Below, one piece after another: positions 18,526 through 27,133 of a stretch of DNA of 44,695 nucleotides. Below the pieces are notes generated by a model, which saw nothing but the letters and a program-made list of their open reading frames with translations, did no database searches and had not been told where the DNA came from. The stretch is from an uncultured Muribaculaceae bacterium (lineage in GTDB: Bacteria > Bacteroidota > Bacteroidia > Bacteroidales > Muribaculaceae): contig CALUMZ010000014.1 of NCBI GenBank assembly GCA_944321865.1, forward strand, positions 1 to 44,695, read 5' to 3'. Made by a program: the position numbers and the translations under genes. Position 1 is the first letter of the stretch, and each line of letters begins with the position of its first letter.

Positions 18526-18978
18526 ATGGAAATAGGAGACAAAATACCCGAAGTACTCGGCATCGATGCCGAAGGCAATGAAATAAAAGCAGCCGACTAT
18601 GCAGGCCGTAAACTCGTGATTTATTTTTATCCCAAAGACAACACACCGGGTTGCACTGCCGAGGCATGCAGCCTTGCCGCCGGACACAACGAGTTGCTTG
18701 CCGCCGGATACGCGGTTATAGGCGTGAGCAAGGACAGTGCCGCATCGCACAAGAAATTCTCCGAAAAGCACTCATTGCCATTCCCGCTGATTGCCGACAC
18801 CGACCTTACACTCAACAAGGCATTCGGCGTATGGCAAATGAAGAAAATGTGCGGCCGCGAATGCATGGGTACCGTGCGCACCACCTTCTTGATAGACGAA
18901 GACGGGCGAGTGACCGACATCATCACCAAGGTAAACACCAAGGACGCAGCCAATCAAATACTTAGCATGGTAAAATAA
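18526..18978 (+). CDS. bcp: Thioredoxin-dependent peroxiredoxin, BCP/PrxQ type
   Basis: A 150-residue cytoplasmic peroxiredoxin that reduces hydrogen peroxide and organic hydroperoxides using thioredoxin. Seen: the thioredoxin-fold segment FYPKDNTPGCTAEAC with peroxidatic C43 and a second cysteine C48 five residues on, the BCP arrangement for an intramolecular disulfide. VRTTFLIDEDGRV near residue 120 is also typical. It is 21 nt ahead of recA in the same direction, which suggests co-transcription of a peroxide-defence gene with a DNA-repair gene. Confidence 0.95.
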   Translation: MEIGDKIPEVLGIDAEGNEIKAADYAGRKLVIYFYPKDNTPGCTAEACSLAAGHNELLAAGYAVIGVSKDSAASHKKFSEKHSLPFPLIADTDLTLNKAFGVWQMKKMCGRECMGTVRTTFLIDEDGRVTDIITKVNTKDAANQILSMVK

Positions 18979-18999
18979 ACAAAGAAACACTTCACATAT

Positions 19000-20085
19000 A
19001 TGGCAGAAAAGAAAACTAAGGACACCACCGATATGCCACAAAGTGATACGCAAGGGCAGCAAGAAACGCTTAAATTCGGCCGTATGCCGGTTCCCGAAGA
19101 AAAGCTGAAAGCATTGCAGGTGGCAATGGACAAAATCGACAAATCGTTTGGCCGGGGTGCAATAATGAAACTGGGCGACGAAAAAATCGAAGACATAGCC
19201 GTAATACCTACCGGCTCGATAGGTCTTGACTACGCACTCGGAGTAGGCGGTTACCCGCGCGGACGCATAATCGAAATTTTCGGTCCCGAATCATCGGGAA
19301 AAACCACTCTTGCAATCCATGCCATCGCCGAAGCTCAAAAAGCAGGCGGCATAGCAGCCATAATCGATGCCGAACACGCATTCGACCGCTTTTATGCCGA
19401 AAAACTTGGCGTTGACGTAAACAATTTGTGGATTTCGCAACCCGACAACGGAGAACAGGCTCTCGAAATTGCCGAACAACTAATCCGCTCGTCGGCAATC
19501 GACATAATAGTGATTGACTCGGTTGCCGCACTGACACCCAAAAAAGAAATCGAAGACGACATGGGCGACAACAAAGTGGGATTGCAAGCACGCCTCATGT
19601 CACAGGCATTGCGCAAGCTCACTTCGACAATCTCCAAGACCAACACCACTTGCATCTTTATAAACCAGTTGCGTGAAAAGATAGGCATAACATTCGGCAA
19701 TCCCGAAACCACCACCGGCGGAAACGCATTGAAATTCTATGCATCGGTACGCCTTGACATTCGCCGCATAGGGCAAGTAAAAGACGGCGAAAACGTACTG
19801 GGCAACATGACGCGTGTGAAAGTGGTGAAAAACAAGGTTGCGCCTCCATTCCGCAAAGCCGAATTCGAGATTCTGTTCGGTGAAGGCATCTCACGCATGG
19901 GCGAAATTGTCGACCTCGGCGTGGAATATGGAATCGTGAAGAAAAGCGGGGCATGGTTCTCATACGGAGACACCAAGCTCGGCCAAGGCCGCGATGCCGC
20001 AAAGCGAACCATCGCCGACAACCCCGAACTTGCCGACGAACTTGTGGATAAAATCATGGCAGCTATGAAAGCAGCCAAGGCTTGA
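19000..20085 (+). CDS. recA: Recombinase RecA
   Basis: A 361-residue DNA-dependent ATPase that forms filaments on single-stranded DNA, drives strand exchange and activates LexA cleavage where LexA exists. Seen: Walker A GPESSGKT at residues 95-102, the DAEHAFD segment, Walker [11 protein letters not shown], and the L2-loop region [27 protein letters not shown]. The C-terminus ends KAAKA without the long acidic tail of E. coli RecA. No SOS-box-like operator was recognised upstream. It follows bcp closely and has its own terminator. Confidence 0.98.
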   Translation: MAEKKTKDTTDMPQSDTQGQQETLKFGRMPVPEEKLKALQVAMDKIDKSFGRGAIMKLGDEKIEDIAVIPTGSIGLDYALGVGGYPRGRIIEIFGPESSGKTTLAIHAIAEAQKAGGIAAIIDAEHAFDRFYAEKLGVDVNNLWISQPDNGEQALEIAEQLIRSSAIDIIVIDSVAALTPKKEIEDDMGDNKVGLQARLMSQALRKLTSTISKTNTTCIFINQLREKIGITFGNPETTTGGNALKFYASVRLDIRRIGQVKDGENVLGNMTRVKVVKNKVAPPFRKAEFEILFGEGISRMGEIVDLGVEYGIVKKSGAWFSYGDTKLGQGRDAAKRTIADNPELADELVDKIMAAMKAAKA

Positions 20086-20111
20086 CAAAATGCAACAGCA
20101 ACACATACTAT

Positions 20112-20156
20112 GAAGGCGAAGCACGAAAACCAATTCCGCGCTTCGCTTTCTTTTTT
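20112..20156 (+). terminator. Rho-independent terminator after recA
   Basis: An 11-bp stem with one G-T wobble (20112-20122 with 20140-20150) is followed by six T (20151-20156). The loop is 17 nt. It starts 27 nt after the recA stop. Confidence 0.8.
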
Positions 20157-20185
20157 ATCCCCCCGACGAGGGTTTATATTTTTTT

Positions 20186-20260
20186 GAGGGTGTATCAAAA
20201 TGCGAAATATTTGGTGCGCCCTCTACTGCCACATTGAAATGATAATTTTGATACACCCTC
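20186..20260. mobile_element. 75-bp MITE-like unit with 16-bp terminal inverted repeats
   Basis: GAGGGTGTATCAAAAT at 20186-20201 is matched by its exact reverse complement at 20245-20260. The 43 nt between them carry no gene. The right-hand 40 bp (20221-20260) recur perfectly in inverse orientation at 44656-44695. No clear target-site duplication is visible at the edges. A non-autonomous relic of an insertion sequence is the simplest reading; a regulatory or structural repeat is an alternative. Confidence 0.5.
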
Positions 20261-20308
20261 TATTGCTATATGGGCATATTGTATAAACGTGCCAATATCG
20301 GCATTGGT

Positions 20309-20345
20309 GAGGGGGGTATCAATGTCGGAATTCTGATACACCCTT
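20309..20345. repeat. Degenerate inverted repeat of the same family
   Basis: A GGGTATCAA-containing arm at 20309-20323 faces TGATACACCCTT at about 20334-20345. Both resemble the 16-bp motif at 20186 with a few changes. Together with the 75-bp unit just upstream this makes a cluster of four motif copies within 160 bp. Confidence 0.45.
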
Positions 20346-20412
20346 TGCTGCAATGATGGCATGGTGCATTTTGCCAATCCATGCAATCGTATGGACTAAA
20401 ATAGCAACTCAT

Positions 20413-20465
20413 AAAAAACGGATTCGGAGATGCTGCATCGACATGTGCGCGGCATCTCCGAATCC
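20413..20465 (-). terminator. Rho-independent terminator for the OPT gene (minus strand)
   Basis: A perfect 14-bp stem (20420-20433 with 20452-20465) is followed, reading the minus strand, by six T (complement of 20413-20418). It starts 26 nt after the OPT stop. Confidence 0.85.
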
Positions 20466-20490
20466 CGTATATGGAAATAATATGTGTGCG

Positions 20491-22458
20491 CTATTCCTCG
20501 GGCTTTGCACGCATGCAACTCCATGCAAGCCACACAATGAGCAGGACATACAACACAAGCCCCAGCGATTGCAACGTGGTGTCGCTCATGGCATGGCTGT
20601 ACTCGAATCCGGCAAACTTTACTCCCGCACTCACAACACCCATGAGCGCACCGCCGGCAATAAATCCCGATGCAAGCAATGTGCCGCGGTCAAGGCGGGC
20701 CTTATTAACAGCCTTATCCTTGGAACGGGTGCTTACAAACCAACTTATGGCACCGCCCACAAGCAACGGAGTGTTAAGTTCAAGCGGAATAAACATTCCC
20801 AATGAGAACGCAAGAGCCGGAACACCAAGCCAATTAAGCAACACAGCAAATATGGCACCGACGATATATAACATCCAAGGCGTTTCCCCACCCATCATCA
20901 GCGGGTCGATTACGGCCGCCATGGCATTAGCCTGCGGAGCAACAAGGGCATCTTCTCCCACGAAACCATACACCTCGTTGAGCAACAGCATGACACCGCC
21001 AACAGTTGCCGCCGAAACAAACGTGCCGAGGAACTTCCACGACTGTTGCTTGGCCGGAGTGGTACCAATCCAGTAACCAATCTTCATATCGGTAACCATG
21101 CCGCCGGCCATCGACAATGCCGTACACACTACGCCGCCGATTACCATCGATGCTACAATACCTGCCGACCCTTTAAGCCCTATGGCGACAAATATTCCCG
21201 ATGCAATGATGAGCGTCATCAACGTCATGCCCGACACCGGATTTGTCCCGACTATTGCTATGGCATTGGCTGCCACCGTTGTAAACAAGAATGCGATCAC
21301 TGTCACCACAATAAATGCGACAACCGTCTGGAACAAATTGTGGATTACCCCGAAATAGAAGAACACTGCCGTCACAAGCAAAGCTGCAATAATGGCAAAT
21401 ACAAGTACATTCATGGCAATATCCTTCTGGGTGCGCACAATATCCTTTGCACTCACACTCTTGCCCTTGAATTCCTTTCCGGCAAGCCCCACCGCATTCT
21501 TGATTATGGGCCACGACTTAATGATGCCTATGATACCCGACATTGCAATACCGCCAATGCCAATGTAGCGCGCTTGGTCCGAGAATATCTGTTCGGGAGA
21601 CATTGAGGCAAATTCGCTGCCCATGCCGAGCAACGGTATTATAACGAACCATATAAACGCCGAACCGGCAAAGATGATGAAGCTATACTTAAGCCCCACT
21701 ATATACCCGAGTCCGAGCACAGCCGCTTGTGTGTTGATTTTAAATACCATCTTGGCATTGGTGGCAAGTTCGTTACCCCATGGGATTATCTTGGTAGAAA
21801 GCACGTCGCTCCACCACCCGAAGGTTGAAAGCAAAAAGTCATACACACCTCCAAGCAAGCCGGCAAACACCAACGGACGTGCCTGATTACCGCCTTTCTC
21901 GCCCGAAATAAGCACCTGCGTGGTGGCAGTCGCCTCGGGGAACGGGAACTTGCCATGCATGTCGGCACAGAAATACTTGCGGAACGGAATGAAGAACAAT
22001 ATTCCAAGCACACCGCCGAGCATGGAACTAAGGAACACTTCGAGGAAGTTCACCGCAATCTCGGGATATTTTGCCTTAAGAATATAAAGCGCAGGCAACG
22101 TAAATATGGCACCGGCCACCACTATACCCGACGAAGCCCCAATCGACTGGATAATGACGTTTTCGCCAAGGGCATTCTTGCGTTTCATTGCCGACGACAA
22201 TCCCACGGCGATAATCGCTATGGGTATTGCAGCCTCAAACACTTGTCCGATTCTCAAACCCAGATATGCCGCCGCCGCACTGAATATTATCGCCAATACC
22301 AACCCGAGCGAGACGCTGTAAGGGGTTACTTCGGGATAATTCTTGTCGGGACGCAACACGGGCACATACTTCTCCCCTTCTTTCAACTCGCGAAAAGCAT
22401 TGTCGGGGATTTTCACCTCATCTGTGAGATTTTGTTTTGTTTCTTTGTCGTTTTGCAT
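20491..22458 (-). CDS. OPT-family oligopeptide transporter
   Basis: A 655-residue polytopic inner-membrane protein of the OPT family (proton-coupled uptake of oligopeptides; some members carry metal-chelate substrates). Seen: a soluble N-terminus of about 40 residues, then roughly 14-16 hydrophobic helices. The first helices read PYSVSLGLVLAIIFSAAAAYLGLRIGQVFEAAIP, and PFPEATATTQVL and GGVVCTALSMAGGMVTDMKIGYWIG are also typical of the family. The substrate cannot be told from sequence. It is a single-gene transcript with its own promoter box and terminator, convergent with recA. Confidence 0.93.
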   Translation of the reverse strand: MQNDKETKQNLTDEVKIPDNAFRELKEGEKYVPVLRPDKNYPEVTPYSVSLGLVLAIIFSAAAAYLGLRIGQVFEAAIPIAIIAVGLSSAMKRKNALGENVIIQSIGASSGIVVAGAIFTLPALYILKAKYPEIAVNFLEVFLSSMLGGVLGILFFIPFRKYFCADMHGKFPFPEATATTQVLISGEKGGNQARPLVFAGLLGGVYDFLLSTFGWWSDVLSTKIIPWGNELATNAKMVFKINTQAAVLGLGYIVGLKYSFIIFAGSAFIWFVIIPLLGMGSEFASMSPEQIFSDQARYIGIGGIAMSGIIGIIKSWPIIKNAVGLAGKEFKGKSVSAKDIVRTQKDIAMNVLVFAIIAALLVTAVFFYFGVIHNLFQTVVAFIVVTVIAFLFTTVAANAIAIVGTNPVSGMTLMTLIIASGIFVAIGLKGSAGIVASMVIGGVVCTALSMAGGMVTDMKIGYWIGTTPAKQQSWKFLGTFVSAATVGGVMLLLNEVYGFVGEDALVAPQANAMAAVIDPLMMGGETPWMLYIVGAIFAVLLNWLGVPALAFSLGMFIPLELNTPLLVGGAISWFVSTRSKDKAVNKARLDRGTLLASGFIAGGALMGVVSAGVKFAGFEYSHAMSDTTLQSLGLVLYVLLIVWLAWSCMRAKPEE

Positions 22459-22500
22459 CTTATTTTACTATAAAGTTTACTTCATGCTCAATATCAACGA

Positions 22501-22508
22501 CAAAAGTA
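22501..22508 (-). promoter_or_regulatory. -7 box for the OPT gene (minus strand TACTTTTG)
   Basis: On the minus strand this is an exact TAnnTTTG, 42 nt upstream of the OPT start. No convincing -33 element is visible. Confidence 0.45.
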
Positions 22509-22597
22509 AGCATTTTCACCGAAAGAATCCCCCTTCCTCGGCAGAAAGAGATAGTGAAAAGGGCTGCTGTGCTGCTCCTTTTTCAAAATCTTCCATA

Positions 22598-22613
22598 ATT
22601 TTGCTACACCCTC
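22598..22613 (-). repeat. Copy of the dispersed 16-bp motif
   Basis: This site differs from the inner arm of the 20245-20260 copy by one base (15 of 16). It lies in the 283-nt gap between the OPT gene and a glycosyltransferase gene, which otherwise holds only the OPT promoter box and a weak CATTGG/CCAATG hairpin near 22645. Confidence 0.5.
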
Positions 22614-22741
22614 TGTGGGAAACGGGGCAGCAGATGATATTACATTGGGCTTGTTAAAAATCCAATGATTGTAGTGGTGCGGCGTTGCCATGCCACAGTA
22701 CCGGTGGTGTGAATGGGGACGATATCTATACCCCCACTCTG

Positions 22742-23719
22742 TCAGATTTCACTAATTATGGCTTTGCGGTAATCTTTCTTGTCGGTCAGCACCCAAGGCA
22801 GGAACCTGAAGTGCAGATGGATTTTATAGTAGTAATAGTCAAAAGCCAAGGAAGTTTGTAATTCTTTATTGCAAAAGGCAAAAAGGGTTTGTTTTAATTC
22901 TTTGTTTTTGTAGTGGCGAATGTATCGGCTCAGCCGTCCGTAGCACAGCAGGCGTTTGCTTGCCGAAATGGAGGGGAACATGCTTTCAATATGTTTAATT
23001 ATTTTGATGGTTTCAACCACATTCTGTCCGCTATCTTTCCCTTTGGAGGTTTGTGAAATGTGTTGGCGGAAATAATTCAATTTCCGGGATATGTTTACCA
23101 CATCACCCTGCATGGCAATTTCTAACCAAAACATCCAGTCTCCGCAAAATCGCATTGTCTGGAACGGGTGATCTTTCAATTTTACTGCATATTCACGCCT
23201 GAACAGTACGCCACTGGCATTTATTACGGCATTCTGCCAATACAAGTAATGCTTGACAAATTTTTTCCCGTCAAATGTAACAACGTCCTTTTTGCTTGCT
23301 TTTATGATTCTGTATGACAAGTCTTCATCGTTTTGGTCGATAAAATAGCTGTCGGTATAGCATATTGCAACGTTTGGATTTGCATTGACTTGATTGATGC
23401 ATGTTTCCAAGAACGTAGGTTTGCACAAGTCGTCGGCTTCGGCTATCCATATCCATTCCCCGCGGGCAAGCATGATGCCTTTCATCCATTGGCGGAATGG
23501 ATTCCCAGTGTTTTTTTCGTTTATGACAACATGCGAGACGTGTGGATTGTCCTTGTATTTTTCGAGCAAGGCGGCACTGCCGTCGGTCGAGGCATCGTCG
23601 AGCAGGATTAATTCAAAGTCGGTATACGTTTGGTTGAGTATCGAGTCGATACGTTCGGATAAATACCGTTCATAATTATAATTGGGTACAATAACACTTA
23701 CCTTGCACATGGTTGTCAC
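22742..23719 (-). CDS. Glycosyltransferase family 2 protein
   Basis: A 325-residue GT-A fold glycosyltransferase, probably acting on a surface polysaccharide or lipid-linked sugar at the cytoplasmic face. Seen: the N-terminal GT2 start KVSVIVPNYNYERYLSERI, the nucleotide-binding LLDDASTDGSA, and WIAEADDLC, which contains the acidic motif expected to bind the metal-sugar nucleotide. The donor and acceptor cannot be predicted. A start three codons later (MCKVSV, 23710) is possible. Base use is more AT-rich than in the dcw cluster, which fits a transferred or variable locus. It has its own promoter box. Confidence 0.9.
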   Translation of the reverse strand: MTTMCKVSVIVPNYNYERYLSERIDSILNQTYTDFELILLDDASTDGSAALLEKYKDNPHVSHVVINEKNTGNPFRQWMKGIMLARGEWIWIAEADDLCKPTFLETCINQVNANPNVAICYTDSYFIDQNDEDLSYRIIKASKKDVVTFDGKKFVKHYLYWQNAVINASGVLFRREYAVKLKDHPFQTMRFCGDWMFWLEIAMQGDVVNISRKLNYFRQHISQTSKGKDSGQNVVETIKIIKHIESMFPSISASKRLLCYGRLSRYIRHYKNKELKQTLFAFCNKELQTSLAFDYYYYKIHLHFRFLPWVLTDKKDYRKAIISEI

Positions 23720-23754
23720 TGAATGTGAAAATATATGATTTTGATTGTTATCTG

Positions 23755-23762
23755 CAAAGATA
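23755..23762 (-). promoter_or_regulatory. -7 box for the GT2 gene (minus strand TATCTTTG)
   Basis: An exact TAnnTTTG on the minus strand, 35 nt before the GT2 start. The same octamer precedes the next glycosyltransferase gene. Confidence 0.5.
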
Positions 23763-23826
23763 TGAAATTATAGGCACATTACAGCAGTCTTATGCCTGAA
23801 TGTTTAGGAACTGTCATACACTTTCT

Positions 23827-24849
23827 TTACAGGAAAGCGGTTTCCACTTCGCGGTAGAATGTGGCTTGCTCGTCCATGATGGTTTTGCGCAGGAAATCGA
23901 AGTCATGGATGCACTTGTCGTAGTGGGCAAGCACATACTTGATTCGCTCCACTATTGCGGGCAGCGACGACGCTGTTGCATCGAATTTGTAGTCGCTGTC
24001 AATAGGCACATCTTCATAGAAGCGTGATGCTCCGTTTTTGCCGGTGATGATGCAGCAGCAGTTGAGGGCGGCCTCGCGGTGCAGGCGGTCCTTGCCGGGG
24101 AAGTGCCCGAAGTCTATGTATAGCTTTGCGTCGGAAAATAGTTGCTTGAGTTGTTCCCTTGACAATCCTATTAGTGGAACAAATTCGTAACCGGTCATTT
24201 TGCTTATTATTTGTAAGGCGAAAAGATGTCCTTTTTTGGGATTGTACAATATGATGTCTTTTTTCAATGCCGTCGGTGAAGCATTAGTGTTATACAGAGC
24301 ATTGACATAGTCCGATAGGGGCATTACTTTGGAGAATCCTAATTGGTATAAATGTGATTGGGCGTAATGCGACTGATAGAAATGCGTGATTCTGTCACCT
24401 TCTTGTCTAAGTAATTTGTCTGTATTCTTTTCATGATATTTGTGCGGGCGTGCATAGAAGTAATCATATAATGCTTTGCATTTACATCGAAATGTTTTGT
24501 GGAATTTGATAACATCGCGAATATTACAGTTTGCGTACCGGTTGTCCACCGACATCCACCAACAGCCTATCCGGATTTGCTTGTATTCAAAAATCCATTC
24601 AAAATATATTTCAGGCAAGACAAGGATGTTTTGGGCATCGTCTTCTATCGTATCTGTTACTTCTATGTTGTATTTTGAATATTCTTCGGTTATATTTTTG
24701 TCATGATTTATTTGACCTCCGTCTATATAAACGATAAAGGCGTTTTCTCCTATGTTTCTTAAATGGTCTACTAATTGGTGGCACAATTCGATGCCCCCGG
24801 TAGCAAGCTTGTACGGAGCCAGCATATATATGTTTTTGTATTTTCCCAT
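23827..24849 (-). CDS. Putative GT-B-like glycosyltransferase
   Basis: A 340-residue protein without signal peptide or membrane helix. Seen: an N-terminal segment YMLAPYKLATGGIELCHQL, reminiscent of the GT-B start in which a glycine-rich loop follows the first strand. A second half contains IILYNPKKGHLFALQIISK and FPGKDRLHREAALNCCCIIT, resembling the C-terminal nucleotide-sugar domain of GT-B enzymes (conserved acidic EAA-type segment). The exact family is not recognised; the call rests on these local resemblances and on the adjacent GT2 gene. The gene is AT-rich and has its own promoter box, so the two glycosyltransferases may be expressed independently. Confidence 0.6.
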   Translation of the reverse strand: MGKYKNIYMLAPYKLATGGIELCHQLVDHLRNIGENAFIVYIDGGQINHDKNITEEYSKYNIEVTDTIEDDAQNILVLPEIYFEWIFEYKQIRIGCWWMSVDNRYANCNIRDVIKFHKTFRCKCKALYDYFYARPHKYHEKNTDKLLRQEGDRITHFYQSHYAQSHLYQLGFSKVMPLSDYVNALYNTNASPTALKKDIILYNPKKGHLFALQIISKMTGYEFVPLIGLSREQLKQLFSDAKLYIDFGHFPGKDRLHREAALNCCCIITGKNGASRFYEDVPIDSDYKFDATASSLPAIVERIKYVLAHYDKCIHDFDFLRKTIMDEQATFYREVETAFL

Positions 24850-24887
24850 ATCCTTAAAGAGTATATTTTAATGATTTATATGCCATG

Positions 24888-24895
24888 CAAAGATA
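24888..24895 (-). promoter_or_regulatory. -7 box for the GT-B-like gene (minus strand TATCTTTG)
   Basis: An exact TAnnTTTG on the minus strand, 38 nt before the start codon. A CAAA (minus TTTG) lies 16 nt further upstream, slightly close for a -33 element. Confidence 0.5.
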
Positions 24896-24955
24896 ATGAA
24901 TTGTATTGTCACAAAGAGAGTGTGTGGACTAAAACTTCTCTACCGCCGTGCCGGG

Positions 24956-25858
24956 CTATTCGGCAGCGTAGCGGCGTGGGGAGCAGCCGACGGCCTTCTT
25001 GAAGTATTTGCCGAAGAACGATGCGCTTGCGAAATTCAGCTTTATGCTCACCTGTTGCACATTATATTTGCCGCTTTTCAGCAAGGCCTTGGCTTCGAGT
25101 ATCACATAGTCGCGAATCCAGTCGCCGGCATACCGGCCACTGGCCTGATACACCACCCTCGACAGGTACTTGGGCGTCATGCACATCAGGGAGGCATAGT
25201 ATTGTATTTCCCGTTCACGCTCATAATTTTGCTGCACTAATTCTATGAAACGGTCGAAAAGCACGTGTGCGCGTTCTTCCACTCCGGCGGCCGACTTGTC
25301 AAGCTGCAACCGTGATATATTATTGCACACATTGCAAAAGATAATTTGCAAATAACCGGCGAGCACATTCCGTGTGAACTTGTAGTCGGGCTGCCCGATT
25401 TTTTTCCGCATTTGCCTGTATATGAACAACGTTTCTTGAAGTTCGTCGGGCGGCAGGTGCAACAGCGGCTGTTTGCGCATAAGCGACACGTATGCGAAGT
25501 TGCCCACTTCATTCCCGAGAGGAGCAGTAAATGCTACCAGCACCACCTTGCAACCGGCCGATATTTCGAGGCACTCGCCCACCGAACCCGAAAGAACCAC
25601 AAATATATCGCCGGCGCAAATCTTAAGTTCAGTAAGGTTCATATTTATGCGCATGTATCCCTCGGTGCACAAGATGAACATGCTGAAGTTCAATATAAAC
25701 GGGTGGTTGGGTTTTATGAACGACGAAGCCTCGCCGGTGTCGTATGGCTCGTCAAGGTTGTCACCAAGCATAAACTCATTCCCAAACACAAGCGTGTTGC
25801 CGGTATCGGGAAGCATAGCGAGGTCTAATTGTGAAAAGGCGTTATTCTTATTATCCAT
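24956..25858 (-). CDS. AraC-family transcriptional regulator, divergent from the RND operon
   Basis: A 300-residue regulator. The N-terminal half (about 1-170) looks like a cupin-type sensing domain. The C-terminal half (about 200-300) is an AraC DNA-binding domain with two helix-turn-helix motifs: ASLMCMTPKYLSRVVYQASGR, then VSIKLNFASASFFGKYFKKAVGCSPRRYAA, the family signature. The frame is open upstream to 25927, but those 23 residues pass the predicted promoter, so ATG 25858 (MDNKNNAFSQLD) is chosen. It is transcribed away from the efflux operon starting at 26047, a usual arrangement for a local regulator. Confidence 0.92.
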   Translation of the reverse strand: MDNKNNAFSQLDLAMLPDTGNTLVFGNEFMLGDNLDEPYDTGEASSFIKPNHPFILNFSMFILCTEGYMRINMNLTELKICAGDIFVVLSGSVGECLEISAGCKVVLVAFTAPLGNEVGNFAYVSLMRKQPLLHLPPDELQETLFIYRQMRKKIGQPDYKFTRNVLAGYLQIIFCNVCNNISRLQLDKSAAGVEERAHVLFDRFIELVQQNYEREREIQYYASLMCMTPKYLSRVVYQASGRYAGDWIRDYVILEAKALLKSGKYNVQQVSIKLNFASASFFGKYFKKAVGCSPRRYAAE

Positions 25859-25884
25859 AACAATCGACTTAATTCTTCGCAAGA

Positions 25885-25913
25885 CAAAATTAACCTTTAG
25901 AACATAAAAACAA
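25885..25913 (-). promoter_or_regulatory. Promoter of the AraC gene (minus strand)
   Basis: The minus-strand -7 box TAATTTTG (complement of 25885-25892) is exact. A CTTG (complement of about 25911-25914) lies 18 nt further upstream as a possible -33 element. The leader would be about 20-25 nt. Confidence 0.45.
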
Positions 25914-26046
25914 GCACAAACGTACAATTATATTCAATAATTCATCTTATTATCCATTTTATTAGCACAAAAGAACTTAACAGAATGGTTTTTTTATAAG
26001 AAATTTGCGGGACAGATAGGAAACATATTCTAAACAGCATACATAA

Positions 26047-27120
26047 ATGAACAAAACAATCATTCCTGCTATTGCACTTGGCTTGTTAACGCTCACTGCC
26101 TGCACGGGAGAGCAAAGCCAAGTACACAGACACAGCGTGGCGACCACGCAACCCGAACCGGTTGCCGCGGAGTCAATAAAATATTTCTCGGGACGCGTAG
26201 AAGAATCCCGGGAAATAAACCTCGGGTTCAAGACCCCGGGGCAGATAGAAGAAATATATGTCAAGGAAGGCGACTTTGTCAAAGAGGGTACACTAATAGC
26301 CCGGTTAGACGACAAAGACTACCGGCTCGGTGTGGAAGCGCTTGAGGTACAATACAATCAGCTGTCAAGCGAGATTGAGCGCATGAAACAACTTGTGGAA
26401 GCCAAAAGCGTGTCGGAAAACGATTACGAAAAAGCCGTGGCAGGCTGGAAACAACTTGGCGTACAACTGCAAGTAAACCGCAACAAACTTGACTACACAC
26501 GGCTCGAAGCCCCGGTGAGCGGATACATACAGAGTGTAAACTATGAACCGTCAGAGATGGTCGATGCAGGCATGGCAATAGCAACTTTGCTTGATACACG
26601 AAGCATGGAAGTGGTTGTAGATATTCCATCCGAAGTCTACCTGCAACGCGACCACATAAAAAAGATAAGTTGCAAATCTTCTGCCATAAGCAATACCGTC
26701 ATACCAATGCGGTTGCTGAGCATAACCCCTAAAGCCGACGGGAACCAACTGTACCGTGTGAGACTTGCCTTCGCCGACGGGAAATCATTGCGCCGGCTCA
26801 CTGCCGGAATGAACATAGAGACATCATTCACCATTTCGGTAGCCGACAACGCCTACCCTGAGACCGCTTGCATATTACCGATGCACTCGGTTTTCAATGA
26901 CAACGGGCAAGACTTCGTGTGGGTCGTATCGCCCGACTCTACGGTACACAAAACACCTGTCACACTCGACGGAATTGCCGACGACGGACAAATCGTAATA
27001 TCGGGAGGCATCAATGCAGGGCAACAAATAGTAAGAGCCGGTGTGGAATACCTGCAAGACGGCGAGAAAGTGAACATACTGCCGGCTCCGGCCGAAACCA
27101 ACATTGGCAACATCCTGTAA
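26047..27120 (+). CDS. RND efflux periplasmic adaptor lipoprotein (MFP/HlyD family)
   Basis: A 357-residue membrane-fusion protein that bridges the RND pump and the outer-membrane channel. Seen: a lipoprotein signal peptide with lipobox LTAC and C19 as lipidation site, a beta-barrel/lipoyl-like segment (INLGFKTPGQIEEIYVKEGD and FVKEGTLIARLDDKDY), a central alpha-helical hairpin (about 95-145), then the second lipoyl half (LDYTRLEAPVSGYIQSV) and a C-terminal barrel. It is the first gene of a three-gene operon, with the pump gene 13 nt downstream. Confidence 0.93.
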   Translation: MNKTIIPAIALGLLTLTACTGEQSQVHRHSVATTQPEPVAAESIKYFSGRVEESREINLGFKTPGQIEEIYVKEGDFVKEGTLIARLDDKDYRLGVEALEVQYNQLSSEIERMKQLVEAKSVSENDYEKAVAGWKQLGVQLQVNRNKLDYTRLEAPVSGYIQSVNYEPSEMVDAGMAIATLLDTRSMEVVVDIPSEVYLQRDHIKKISCKSSAISNTVIPMRLLSITPKADGNQLYRVRLAFADGKSLRRLTAGMNIETSFTISVADNAYPETACILPMHSVFNDNGQDFVWVVSPDSTVHKTPVTLDGIADDGQIVISGGINAGQQIVRAGVEYLQDGEKVNILPAPAETNIGNIL

Positions 27121-27133
27121 ACCCACCACGACG

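Larger units (their letters stand above)
20086..20490. other. Intergenic repeat cluster between recA and the OPT gene
   Basis: The recA and OPT genes converge here. The 405-nt gap holds the recA terminator, the MITE-like unit, a degenerate second unit and the OPT terminator. The three segments beginning CCCTCTACTGCC, CCCTCTATTGCT and CCCTTTGCTGC look like decayed direct copies. No gene is supported. Confidence 0.55.
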
